51,716 bases of DNA, taken from JALHST01 sp038316335 (GTDB lineage: Bacteria; Bacteroidota; Bacteroidia; Flavobacteriales; Flavobacteriaceae). Of the stretch, positions 41,806 through 50,164 are shown piece by piece. Every line of letters starts with the position of its first letter. The first letter of the stretch is position 1. The stretch is from the NCBI GenBank assembly GCA_038316335.1, contig JBBQAM010000030.1, forward strand, positions 1-51,716, in the 5' to 3' direction. The notes beneath the pieces were generated by a model that had not been told where the DNA came from, searched no databases, and saw only the letters and a list, made by a program, of their open reading frames with translations. The translations under genes were made by a program, and so were the position numbers.

Positions 41806-43086
41806 TTATTTCTCGAAGGCTTTCAAGGTTTTCGTGATAATCCCTACACAATCTAGCAACTGTTCGTTGTTCATAACCAGTGGGGGCGCAAAACGTATAA
41901 TATTCCCATGGGTAGGTTTTGCCAGCAGTCCGTTTTCCTTGAGGGCTATGCAAATATCCCAGGCAGTTGAACTGTCTTCGGTATCGTTGATCAAAATCGC
42001 ATTTAATAACCCTTTCCCGCGAACTCCTTTTACAATGGTACTGGTAGCGATGTAACGTGTTAATTCATCGCGGAAAAGGTTCCCTAGGATATCGGCGTTT
42101 TTGGCCAAATCCTCTTCTTTAACCACCTCAAGGGCGGCAATCGCGACCGCACAGGCTATAGGGTTACCACCAAAGGTGCTACCATGATTCCCGGGACGTA
42201 TGACGCCCATAATCGAATCATTGGCCAAAACCGCCGAAACCGGGAATACTCCACCAGACAAGGCTTTGCCCAAAATCAGGATATCGGCCTTTACTTCAGG
42301 AGTACCACTACAATGCCTATCAGAACAAGAACAATTGCCACAAGTAGCCAACAACCGACCTGTTCGGGCGATGCCTGTCTGAACCTCATCAGCTATAAAA
42401 AGTACATTGTGTTTTTCGCATAACGCCTTGGCGGCCCTAAGATATCCTTCAGAAGGGACGTAGACACCGGCTTCTCCCTGGATCGGCTCCACTAAAAAGC
42501 CGGCTACATTTTCGTTATTCTCCAAAACATCCTGCAATGCGTGAAGATTATCATATTCTATTTTGATAAATCCACTCGTATAGGGTCCAAAGTTTTTACG
42601 GGCCACCGGATCATTTGAAAACGAGATGATCGTGGTAGTACGACCATGGAAATTATTATTACAGACTACGATTTCTGCCTCGTTCTCATCGATTCCTTTT
42701 TTTTCATAGGCCCATTTTCGGCAGAGTTTTATGGCTGTTTCAACTGCCTCGGCCCCTGTATTCATCGGCAAAAGTTTGTCATACCCAAAGACTTCCGAGG
42801 CATATTTTTCGAATTTTCCGAGCATATCATTGTAAAATGCGCGTGAAGTTAAGGTCAAAACCTGTGCCTGTTGCATAAGGGCACCTACGATTTTAGGATG
42901 ACAATGCCCTTGATTGACGGCCGAATACGCCGATAAAAAGTCATAGTATCGCTTTCCTTCGACATCCCATAAAAAAACGCCTTCACCCCGATGCACGACA
43001 ACAGGTATGGGATGGTAATTATGTGCCCCGAATTTATCTTCCAATGCAATTGCATCTTCAGAAGTTAAACGCTCTAAAACCGACAT
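41806..43086 (-). CDS. rocD: Ornithine--oxo-acid aminotransferase
   Basis: 426 residues. Class-III aminotransferase marks are G-A-E-A-V-E-T-A-I-K, N-F-H-G-R-T-T-T, Asp233 in I-A-D-E-V-Q-T-G, and PLP-binding Lys274 in I-L-G-K-A-L-S-G-G. The N-terminal H-N-Y-H-P-I-P-V-V form is typical of RocD, which converts ornithine and 2-oxoglutarate to glutamate semialdehyde and glutamate. Between R-L-L-A-T and P-E-V-K-A-D-I-L the chain has an inserted C-G-N-C-S-C-S-D-R-H-C loop (Cys249, 252, 254, 259), absent from Bacillus-type RocD and close to the active-site Lys. It could bind a metal; that is inference. Confidence 0.92.
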   Translation of the reverse strand: MSVLERLTSEDAIALEDKFGAHNYHPIPVVVHRGEGVFLWDVEGKRYYDFLSAYSAVNQGHCHPKIVGALMQQAQVLTLTSRAFYNDMLGKFEKYASEVFGYDKLLPMNTGAEAVETAIKLCRKWAYEKKGIDENEAEIVVCNNNFHGRTTTIISFSNDPVARKNFGPYTSGFIKIEYDNLHALQDVLENNENVAGFLVEPIQGEAGVYVPSEGYLRAAKALCEKHNVLFIADEVQTGIARTGRLLATCGNCSCSDRHCSGTPEVKADILILGKALSGGVFPVSAVLANDSIMGVIRPGNHGSTFGGNPIACAVAIAALEVVKEEDLAKNADILGNLFRDELTRYIATSTIVKGVRGKGLLNAILINDTEDSSTAWDICIALKENGLLAKPTHGNIIRFAPPLVMNNEQLLDCVGIITKTLKAFEK

Positions 43087-43254
43087 GATACAGATAGATA
43101 AAATAAAACTTTGTCCATTCCTTCTTTGGGAGAGAAATCATCCTATGCAGCGTTACAAAATTACGAAAAAGAATAGAGAATAATCGATTTATGACAGGCC
43201 AAAAAAGCATCCATGTGACGCGACCTACCGCTTGAAATACAATTTCATTTTACC

Positions 43255-43641
43255 TTATTCATCAATTTTGCCCAAGATAGCGGCCAACTGAAGTTCTAAG
43301 CGCTTCAATTCACGAAGTGTGTCATTCTTATCCATTTGCATCCAAACGAAGAGTTTGAGCATGGCCATGGCTATCAAACAAAGAAAACCACCGGATGCCC
43401 ATTTAATTATCATATTGGTGTCATCTACCTTAAAGAATTGGATGGTACAGAAAATAAAAAAACCAAAAATGACCAGATGTGCGATGTTCATAACAATCGC
43501 CAGCCACCCCAATTTACCTTTGTATACCTCTCCTAATTTTTCGAAAAGATTTTGTTCCTCCAGCTGGTCGTAAAACTTAGCTTCTTCCTTATTCAATGTT
43601 TCCTTGATCAGCTCGTCGATTTTTTCTTTTTCTACTTTCAT
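43255..43641 (-). CDS. DUF6768 family membrane protein, possible partner of the ECF sigma factor
   Basis: 128 residues. A charged N-terminus (I-D-E-L-I-K-E-T-L-N-K-E-E-A-K-F-Y) is followed by two membrane helices (~45-66 and ~80-98) and a short coiled-coil tail. The motif matches the flavobacterial DUF6768 family. It follows the sigma factor gene by 5 bp on the same strand, the usual place of an anti-sigma partner, and has a cytoplasmic-looking N-terminus. An anti-sigma role is inferred from context; it has no zinc-binding ZAS motif. Confidence 0.78.
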   Translation of the reverse strand: MKVEKEKIDELIKETLNKEEAKFYDQLEEQNLFEKLGEVYKGKLGWLAIVMNIAHLVIFGFFIFCTIQFFKVDDTNMIIKWASGGFLCLIAMAMLKLFVWMQMDKNDTLRELKRLELQLAAILGKIDE

Positions 43642-43646
43642 GACTT

Positions 43647-44177
43647 TTATTTTAAAATTGATTTTAATTTTTCCCGGGCGTTATACAATCTTGATTTTAC
43701 AGTTCCTACAGGGACTTCAAGGATATCGCTTATTTCCTTTAGTGAATAATCCTGGGTGTAAAATAAGTGAAGCACTAACTGTTGATCATTGGGCAATTCT
43801 TGTATTCCGTTGTTCAGTCTGATCAATTCAGCCTCCTTCCCTTCTTGATACTCGCTATCGATGACTTCCGGAAGCACCGATTTAAGACGTTCTCTCTGAT
43901 GGGCTATCTTTTTTACATAGTCCAATGATTTTCTGGTAACAATCCGCAGGGCCCAACTCCCAAATGAATTGGGATCACGCAGCCCATCTAAATTAAATAA
44001 AATGAGCTGCCAACAGTCTTGAACAATATCCTTTGAGGCATTCATATCGTGCGTATACCAAAAAGAATGTCTGCAGAGTCTTTGATGATATCTATTAATC
44101 AGGAGTGACAAGGCCTCTTTCTTGCCAGACCGATATTCCAAAATAAGTAATGCATCAAAAACCCTTTGGTTATTCAT
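43647..44177 (-). CDS. ECF-type RNA polymerase sigma factor
   Basis: 176 residues with regions 2 and 4. Region 2 includes A-S-K-D-I-V-Q-D-C-W-Q and the F-G-S-W-A-L-R-I-V-T-R-K-S-L-D-Y helix (residues ~48-90). Region 4 is a helix-turn-helix with S-L-K-E-I-S-D-I-L-E-V-P-V-G-T-V-K-S-R-L near the end. Sigma factors of this size in Bacteroidota control envelope or stress regulons together with a membrane partner; the adjacent DUF6768 gene fits that. I see no target promoter. Confidence 0.9.
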   Translation of the reverse strand: MNNQRVFDALLILEYRSGKKEALSLLINRYHQRLCRHSFWYTHDMNASKDIVQDCWQLILFNLDGLRDPNSFGSWALRIVTRKSLDYVKKIAHQRERLKSVLPEVIDSEYQEGKEAELIRLNNGIQELPNDQQLVLHLFYTQDYSLKEISDILEVPVGTVKSRLYNAREKLKSILK

Positions 44178-44289
44178 TTTAGGCGTTTCTTAAACAAAGA
44201 CATTCAGAATAGAAAAAAGTTCACGGATCACGCACGATTTTTTTGAGGATTCGTACTAAAGATAACAGGAATAAATGCAATGCGATTAG

Positions 44290-44297
44290 TACTTTTG
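44290..44297 (+). promoter_or_regulatory. -7 box ahead of rlmD
   Basis: TACTTTTG, an exact TAnnTTTG match, with only 4 nt (TGCA) to the ATG at 44302. The expected transcription start coincides with the start codon. Confidence 0.4.
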
Positions 44298-44301
44298 TGC
44301 A

Positions 44302-45723
44302 ATGCAAAAAAAGAGAAGCCGCCAAATTTTTGAAAATGTAGCTGTTCTAGATGCCGGAGCCAAGGGCAAAACCATTGCAAAGGCACCCGATGGCAGAGTC
44401 ATTTTATTGAACAATGCCGTTCCCGGCGATGTGGTCGATGTGGAGACCACAAAAAAAAGAAAAGCTTATTTTGAGGGCCTTGCCATACATTTTCATTCCC
44501 TATCCGACAAGCGTGTAGCTCCGAAATGTGAACATTTTGGGGTCTGTGGAGGCTGCAAATGGCAGGATATGGGATATGAACATCAATTGTATTACAAACA
44601 AAAAGAGGTCGAGAACAATCTGAGGCGTATCGGCCATCTTGAACTTCCGGACATTCTGCCGATTATCGGTTCGCAAATGACCTATTTCTACCGAAATAAA
44701 ATGGAATTTTCCTTTTCTGACAGTAGGTGGCTCACCCTTGAGGAAATACGTTCCCAAAGTCCGATTACCGACAAGGCGGCCTTGGGTTTTCATATTCCTG
44801 GGATGTGGGATAAAATATTGGACATTAAAAAATGTCATCTGCAAAAAGACCCCTCGAATGCCATTCGCTTGGCTACCAAAGATTTTGCGCTCAAACATAA
44901 TATATCCTTTTTCAACCCAAGATCACATACAGGAATGCTGCGTACCTTAATGATCCGGACCTCCTCGATCGGGGAGATTATGGTACTCATACAGTTTTAC
45001 GAAGATAATCCTCGATCGAGGGAACTACTGTTGGACAATCTTAAAACCAGATTCCCGGAAATTACGTCTTTGCTATACGTCATCAACCAAAAACAGAACG
45101 ATACCCTATATGACCAAGAAGTCTTTTGTCATGCAGGCCAAGATCACATTTTTGAAGAAATGGAAGGTCTCCGATTCAAGATCAATGCAAAATCATTTTA
45201 TCAGACCAATTCTGAACAGGCGTATGAACTTTACAAAATCGCTAGGGAGTTTGCGGGGCTGACCGGCAAAGAAATCGTTTATGACCTATATACCGGGACG
45301 GGTACGATAGCACAGTTTATTGCAAAAATGGTAAAAAAAGTGGTGGGCATCGAGGCCGTTCCCGAAGCCATAATCGATGCAAAAGCCAACGCCGAACTTA
45401 ATGAAATAAATAACGTCGAATTCTTCACAGGTGACATGAAAACCGTATTTAATGAAGAGTTCATAAGGGCAAATGGCACGCCCGACATTATTATTACGGA
45501 TCCCCCACGTGATGGCATGCATAGGGACGTCGTTCTGCAGATCTTGAAAATCGCTCCACAAAAAGTGGTGTATGTGAGTTGTAATAGTGCGACACAGGCG
45601 CGAGATCTTGAATTGATGAAGGAACAGTATCAAGTGACAAAAGTGCAACCGGTGGACATGTTTCCCCAAACATATCACGTTGAAAATGTTGTACTTTTGG
45701 AAAAGCATATAGTTCATGAATAA
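44302..45723 (+). CDS. rlmD: 23S rRNA (uracil-5-)-methyltransferase RlmD
   Basis: 473 residues. An N-terminal TRAM domain (residues ~5-65) is followed by the [4Fe-4S] ligands Cys76, Cys82, Cys85 (K-C-E-H-F-G-V-C-G-G-C) and Cys178 (D-I-K-K-C-H). The methyltransferase part has Y-D-L-Y-T-G-T-G-T-I-A and T-D-P-P-R-D-G-M-H, with catalytic Cys427 in V-Y-V-S-C-N-S-A-T. RlmD-type enzymes methylate U1939 of 23S rRNA. The gene heads an operon: the DUF6452 lipoprotein overlaps its end by 8 bp and a DUF6048 protein follows. Confidence 0.92.
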   Translation: MQKKRSRQIFENVAVLDAGAKGKTIAKAPDGRVILLNNAVPGDVVDVETTKKRKAYFEGLAIHFHSLSDKRVAPKCEHFGVCGGCKWQDMGYEHQLYYKQKEVENNLRRIGHLELPDILPIIGSQMTYFYRNKMEFSFSDSRWLTLEEIRSQSPITDKAALGFHIPGMWDKILDIKKCHLQKDPSNAIRLATKDFALKHNISFFNPRSHTGMLRTLMIRTSSIGEIMVLIQFYEDNPRSRELLLDNLKTRFPEITSLLYVINQKQNDTLYDQEVFCHAGQDHIFEEMEGLRFKINAKSFYQTNSEQAYELYKIAREFAGLTGKEIVYDLYTGTGTIAQFIAKMVKKVVGIEAVPEAIIDAKANAELNEINNVEFFTGDMKTVFNEEFIRANGTPDIIITDPPRDGMHRDVVLQILKIAPQKVVYVSCNSATQARDLELMKEQYQVTKVQPVDMFPQTYHVENVVLLEKHIVHE

Positions 45724-46210
45724 AGTACAGCTGCTTTTCGCAATCCTAGTCACGATACTTGTAATTTCAGCTTGTGAAAAAGATGATATTTGTGTAGACG
45801 GGGATACCCCTCTTTTGGTAATTCGTTTTTACGATTATTCAGATACCACACTTGTGAAGACGGTTCCTGCACTTGAAGTTAGGGGATTTTTGAGCCCGGA
45901 TTCCTTATTGAACACCCTTAGTAATGCCTCATCAGATTCAATCGCTATCCCTTTACGGGTAGACTTCGATAGTACCCGTTTTGTTTTTTCCGAAAAGTTA
46001 AGTGCTGACGATCCTGTCAACAATGATACCTTGATATTCACGTATTCGAACAAGCAAGTCTATATTTCGAGGGCTTGTGGGTATGTCGATAATTATGTGG
46101 ATTTGTCAAGCAATTTGGCCGGGGATGCAGATAATTGGATAAAAAAAATTACCATCGACACTACGTTGATTGCAAATTCAAGTTCGGCCCATGTCAAGAT
46201 ATATCATTAG
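45716..46210 (+). CDS. DUF6452 family lipoprotein
   Basis: 164 residues. The lipobox is V-I-S-A-C (Cys20). The mature protein opens with E-K-D-D-I-C and contains V-I-R-F-Y-D-Y, a pattern of beta strands and a second Cys near residue 121 (S-R-A-C-G-Y) that may pair with the N-terminal one. This matches the DUF6452 lipoproteins that follow rlmD in many flavobacteria. The start overlaps the rlmD end by 8 bp. Function is unknown, but the overlap chain suggests coupled expression with the next gene. Confidence 0.8.
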   Translation: MNKVQLLFAILVTILVISACEKDDICVDGDTPLLVIRFYDYSDTTLVKTVPALEVRGFLSPDSLLNTLSNASSDSIAIPLRVDFDSTRFVFSEKLSADDPVNNDTLIFTYSNKQVYISRACGYVDNYVDLSSNLAGDADNWIKKITIDTTLIANSSSAHVKIYH

Positions 46211-46946
46211 GTGCCTATTTTTTTTAGGCTGCTTTTTGGGACTGGCCCAAAATAAGCCAATTGATACGAAACCAAAAGATACGGTAGTCTATAAGCAATT
46301 GTATGGGCTAAGGGTAGGTATTGATTTAAGCAGGCCCATCCGCTCGTTTGCATACGATACCTACCAGGGACTAGAATTCGTAGGCGACTATCGCCTCACC
46401 AACAAACTCTTTCTGGCCGGGGAATTGGGCAATGAGAAAAAGACACGCCAAGAAGATCTTTTCAATTATACCACCTCTGGCAGTTATTTGAAATTGGGTG
46501 TTGATTACAATACCTACTCAAATTGGTATGGGGAACAGAATTCAATATATATCGGAGGTCGATATGCTTTCAGCACGTTTAGCCAAACGTTGAATGATTC
46601 CCAAATATATAATTCGAACCGATATTGGAACCCAGCTGATTTTGCACAGGGTACGACAGTACCTATTGACTATTCAAACCTTACTGCTTCCTGGCTTGAA
46701 ATGTTGTTCGGCGCGAAGGTGGAGCTTTTTGCACACATCTATTTGGGCGCCAGTGTGCGTCTCGGATTTCTCGTAAGCAACAAGCAACCTGAAAATTTCG
46801 CTAATTTATACATTCCTGGTTTCAATAAAACCACCGAAGGTAGTAGGTTTGGGGTCGGGTATAATTATTCGCTCACCTATTTCATTCCGCTTTATAAAAA
46901 AGACAAAAAAATAACAAAGCCGGAAAAACAGGGCGAACAGGAGTAA
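46191..46946 (+). CDS. DUF6048 family outer-membrane-type protein
   Basis: 251 residues from the ATG at 46191, chosen over a TTG at 46170 because it gives a signal peptide (MSRYIIRCLFFLGCFLGLAQ). The mature part (Y-G-L-R-V-G-I-D-L-S-R-P, then alternating polar/hydrophobic strands, N-Y-S-L-T-Y-F-I-P-L) looks like a small beta-barrel. It overlaps the DUF6452 gene by 20 bp. The rlmD - DUF6452 - DUF6048 order is a recurring flavobacterial neighbourhood; whether the last two form one outer-membrane complex is not known to me. Confidence 0.8.
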   Translation: MSRYIIRCLFFLGCFLGLAQNKPIDTKPKDTVVYKQLYGLRVGIDLSRPIRSFAYDTYQGLEFVGDYRLTNKLFLAGELGNEKKTRQEDLFNYTTSGSYLKLGVDYNTYSNWYGEQNSIYIGGRYAFSTFSQTLNDSQIYNSNRYWNPADFAQGTTVPIDYSNLTASWLEMLFGAKVELFAHIYLGASVRLGFLVSNKQPENFANLYIPGFNKTTEGSRFGVGYNYSLTYFIPLYKKDKKITKPEKQGEQE

Positions 46947-46998
46947 TCAAAAAACTTGCCACACGAGCCGTTTTTTTGCCTTGAGGGCAATCGTTTCC

Positions 46999-47229
46999 CT
47001 ATACCTCGCGTATACCCCTGATGAATATCCATTTCATAAAGACCTTACGGGCCTTCGGGTTTTGTACAGCCATGAATTTTGGCGCTAGTATTGTTGCGGC
47101 AATAGCAGCAACCAGCGCCATAAGAAGGTGGCTGAAAACTAGAAAATACCCTAACGTGAATCGGACGGTCAAAAAAATAAATGCAAAACCTATAAAATTG
47201 AATATCAGCGCCTTATATTTTGGTTTCAT
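46999..47229 (-). CDS. Small membrane protein of unknown function
   Basis: 76 residues with two hydrophobic helices (about 9-30 and 33-50), a basic start (M-K-P-K-Y-K) and a basic C-terminus (N-P-K-A-R-K-V-F-M-K-W-I-F-I-R-G). It starts 3 bp after the stop of the RlmL-like gene on the same strand, consistent with cotranscription. I recognise no family name. Confidence 0.65.
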   Translation of the reverse strand: MKPKYKALIFNFIGFAFIFLTVRFTLGYFLVFSHLLMALVAAIAATILAPKFMAVQNPKARKVFMKWIFIRGIREV

Positions 47230-47232
47230 GGG

Positions 47233-48396
47233 TTACTCTTGGTTTTGATATTTTGCTTTTTTGCTGCCTTCATACATTATATACTTCACCAAACGCGATT
47301 CTAAATGACTGTTATAGACCTTTATTTTTCTCGAAGGCCGTAGGCCCACAAATTTTAACCCCTCTAAATTCGAGGTTATGAACCAAGCATCGGTTCCTGG
47401 ATATTTTTGTTTTAGGGTATTCCCGATGGCGGCATAAAATGTTTCCATGTCAAGGTTTAATCGTTCGCCATAGGGCGGATTGAAAACCATATGTAAATGG
47501 GTATCTGTCTGCTTTTCAGTTTCAAAAAAGTTCTTTTGTGAAACACTAATATAGTCGGTCAAGTTTGCATTTTTAATATTATCCAAGGCCTTTCTTACCG
47601 CTGATGGTGCTTTATCATACCCAATAATACGATGATTGAATTCCTTGGTTTTATCAAGGCTCGCTGTCACGATTTTTTCGAAAAGTACGGGGTCAAAATC
47701 ATCCCATTTTTCAAAGGCGAACTCCTTGCGATTGATATTGGCCGGAATATTACAGGCAATCATAGCTGCTTCCGTCAAAAATGTGCCGCTTCCGCACATG
47801 GGATCCAAAAAATCGCACTGGCCCTCCCATCCGCTCAAAAGAAGCAGTCCTGCGGCCAAGACCTCATTAATAGGTGCTATATTGGTGGCCGTCCGATACC
47901 CACGATGGTGCAGTGATCTGCCCGAACTATCTAGTGAAATGTCACATTGTTCACGATCGATATGAATATTGATCCGTACATCTGGAAATTTTACATCCAC
48001 ATTGGGCCTTTTACCATCCGTTGCCCGAAATTTATCAACTATGGCATCCTTTACTTTTTGGGAAACATAGAGGGAATGTGTGAAAATTTCTGAATTTACG
48101 GTCGTATCGATTGAAAAGGTAGACGCTATGTTTAGATACTTTGACCAATCTAGGGCATATACCTTATTATATAACTCATTTTCGCTACGAACTGAAAATG
48201 AATGAATCGGTTTAATGATCTTGATGGCACTCCGCAGACATAGATTGGCCTTATACATGAAACCCTTGTCCCCTTCAAACGCCACACTGCGAACTCCTTG
48301 AACAACATTGGTGCCCCCTAGATCGCGAAGCTCATGGGCTAAAATTTCTTCAAAACCAAATAGGGTCTTGGCTACCATTTTATAATTATCGGTCAT
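47233..48396 (-). CDS. THUMP-domain class I RNA methyltransferase (RlmL/RlmN2-like)
   Basis: 387 residues from the ATG at 48396. A TTG at 48450 would lie upstream of the likely promoter box (48417-48424). The N-terminal THUMP domain (residues ~40-155) is followed by a methyltransferase with L-D-P-M-C-G-S-G-T-F-L as SAM motif and F-N-P-P-Y-G-E-R-L as the catalytic N-P-P-Y, which points to N2-methylation of guanine. It resembles the RlmL N-terminal half, the 23S rRNA G2445 methyltransferase; the RlmK half is absent. The 76-aa membrane protein gene follows 3 bp later. Confidence 0.88.
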   Translation of the reverse strand: MTDNYKMVAKTLFGFEEILAHELRDLGGTNVVQGVRSVAFEGDKGFMYKANLCLRSAIKIIKPIHSFSVRSENELYNKVYALDWSKYLNIASTFSIDTTVNSEIFTHSLYVSQKVKDAIVDKFRATDGKRPNVDVKFPDVRINIHIDREQCDISLDSSGRSLHHRGYRTATNIAPINEVLAAGLLLLSGWEGQCDFLDPMCGSGTFLTEAAMIACNIPANINRKEFAFEKWDDFDPVLFEKIVTASLDKTKEFNHRIIGYDKAPSAVRKALDNIKNANLTDYISVSQKNFFETEKQTDTHLHMVFNPPYGERLNLDMETFYAAIGNTLKQKYPGTDAWFITSNLEGLKFVGLRPSRKIKVYNSHLESRLVKYIMYEGSKKAKYQNQE

Positions 48397-48416
48397 GTAC
48401 GAATCTAGTATTGAGA

Positions 48417-48424
48417 CAAAAATA
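48417..48424 (-). promoter_or_regulatory. -7 box of the RlmL-like gene
   Basis: TATTTTTG on the minus strand matches TAnnTTTG. It lies 20 bp upstream of the ATG at 48396. A TTG is 23 bp further upstream, slightly far for a -33 element. Confidence 0.4.
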
Positions 48425-48583
48425 CAGTATTTTAGCCTGAGAAGTATCAATCTTCCCTATGCTTGGCCGAATCACTACTGCAAAGAACAAATTTCGCTTG
48501 GTAATCCCATCAAAACATAGGTTTTTAGTGATGGGATTTCGGTATTTTGCGACCGCGAATCGATCGAAGAGCTTATTAAAAAA

Positions 48584-49261
48584 ATGCCCATGATCTACCT
48601 ATTGCCTATACTGGCCGTTGTAATGAGTTTTGTTTTTGTGTACATCACGAGGCCAAAGAACAAAGAACATTTTAAATTATTATTGGCATTTAGCGGCGCC
48701 TTTTTACTAGCACTTACGCTTTTTGAATTATTACCGTCGGTTTATGAGACCATGAATGCCAAGTCGGTCGGGCTTTTTATCATGCTCGGCATCCTTTTGC
48801 AGATCTTCCTGGAATTCTTTTCAAAGGGTGCCGAACACGGCCATGTTCATCTTGATCATGAAAATACGCTCTTTCCCTGGCTATTGTTTATAAGTCTTTC
48901 TGTTCATTCTATACTGGAAGGATTCCCTATTGAATCACATAGGACGCTCTTGTACGGCATTCTCATCCATAAAATTCCGATTGCCATTATCTTGAGTATA
49001 TTTTTTCTCGATTCAAAAATCAAGATATCAAAGGCGATTTTTTTCGTTTTTCTATTCTCACTTATGACGCCTATCGGAAGCTATTTTGCAGCACATTTTA
49101 CCTTGTTGAAGGCCTATTATGCCCCAATAACCGCTTTGGTCATCGGGGTATTTCTCCATATTTCAACGGTAATCCTATTTGAAAGTTCAGAAGGGCATAA
49201 ATTCAATCTTAGGAAGCTTCTTGTAATTGTTTTTGGGATTGTTACCGCATATTTGATTTAA
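48584..49261 (+). CDS. ZIP family divalent metal transporter
   Basis: 225 residues and about eight hydrophobic segments. Metal-site residues are visible: His108 and Glu112 in H-S-I-L-E-G-F-P, and His129 in I-L-I-H-K-I-P. A short His-rich loop (H-G-H-V-H-L-D-H, residues 85-92) lies between helices, as in many ZIP carriers. ZIP proteins bring Zn(II), Fe(II) or Mn(II) into the cytoplasm; the metal is not evident here. It may start at 48590 instead (two codons later). It is a single gene. Confidence 0.87.
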   Translation: MPMIYLLPILAVVMSFVFVYITRPKNKEHFKLLLAFSGAFLLALTLFELLPSVYETMNAKSVGLFIMLGILLQIFLEFFSKGAEHGHVHLDHENTLFPWLLFISLSVHSILEGFPIESHRTLLYGILIHKIPIAIILSIFFLDSKIKISKAIFFVFLFSLMTPIGSYFAAHFTLLKAYYAPITALVIGVFLHISTVILFESSEGHKFNLRKLLVIVFGIVTAYLI

Positions 49262-49511
49262 ATAAATTACAAGAAGTGTACTTTGAAATTGCGTCGAGAA
49301 GTTTGTTTTTCCCTTGGAGCATCGTAGTAAGACATGATCAAACCCATGGCCCAATGTTTGCTTTTGATGCTGAAATGGCCTTGATTTCGAATTCGCACAG
49401 TCAACAATACAGGATGTATGCAAACCTTCCACATAGCCCTATTCGTTATTGCAAGTCTTTGACAGGCAACGATTGATTTTGAATTTGAATTTTTATTCTT
49501 CGGAAAATGCC
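49262..49511. other. Intergenic region without recognised features
   Basis: 250 bp between two convergent genes. Open frames exist on both strands, but none shows a family pattern, a start with spacing, or codon use like the neighbours. I see no strong hairpin terminator and no tRNA. Confidence 0.5.
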
Positions 49512-50162
49512 TTAGACGACATCGAAGTATATAAAGAGCCAATGGCTTACCGCACCTGCCAGGACGAAGAGATGCCATATAAAATGATTATAAGGAATTC
49601 TTTCCCACGCATAGAAAAGTATGCCCAAGGTATAAAAAGCCCCGCCCAAAAATAGGAGGATAATTCCCAGTTCAGAGGTTTGCTCCATTAGATTCTGAAA
49701 ATCGGCCATGATCAACCAGCCCATTGCAAGATACAATACCAAGGAAACGAACTCGTATCGTCCCGTAAAGAACATCTTAAAGAACGTTCCTACCGCGGCA
49801 ATTCCCCAAACTGTATAGAAAATCGACCAACCATTTCCATCCGACAAGCTGATCAGTGCCAACGGTGTGTAGGTGCCTGCAATTAAAAAATAGATGTTTA
49901 TGTGATCAAGAACCCGCAATTTTGACTTTTTGCGGGGGTCGGTCGCTAGGTGATAGGCGGCAGAAACCGAGAACATGGCGATGAACGAACTGCTATAGAT
50001 CAGAATACTCGAGATCGAGTAGGGGGTTTTGTGCGAATTATGACCCAATAACAAAAACAAACCCAGCACCCCCAGGAAGGCTCCTACCACATGGGAGGCT
50101 ACATTTAGCTTTTCTTCGGTTTTTAAGGAAGGACCGTTTGATTTTAATTCGGAATGGCTCAA
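49512..50162 (-). CDS. trhA: PAQR family membrane homeostasis protein TrhA (hemolysin III type)
   Basis: 216 residues and seven hydrophobic helices. PAQR metal-site residues are in place: Ser67 and His71 (S-A-A-Y-H-L), Asp86-His87 (L-D-H-I-N-I-Y), and His193/His197 (N-H-F-I-W-H-L-F). Bacterial members influence membrane fluidity and energy metabolism; the old hemolysin label is not well supported. The only usable start is TTG at 50160-50162, 2 bp after the stop of the amidohydrolase gene, so it is probably translated by coupling. Confidence 0.87.
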   Translation of the reverse strand: MSHSELKSNGPSLKTEEKLNVASHVVGAFLGVLGLFLLLGHNSHKTPYSISSILIYSSSFIAMFSVSAAYHLATDPRKKSKLRVLDHINIYFLIAGTYTPLALISLSDGNGWSIFYTVWGIAAVGTFFKMFFTGRYEFVSLVLYLAMGWLIMADFQNLMEQTSELGIILLFLGGAFYTLGILFYAWERIPYNHFIWHLFVLAGAVSHWLFIYFDVV

Positions 50163-50164
50163 AT

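Noticed and set aside
45286..45753. 155-codon minus-strand frame within rlmD
   Set aside because: Lies entirely opposite a well-supported gene, with His/Cys-rich non-protein-like composition.
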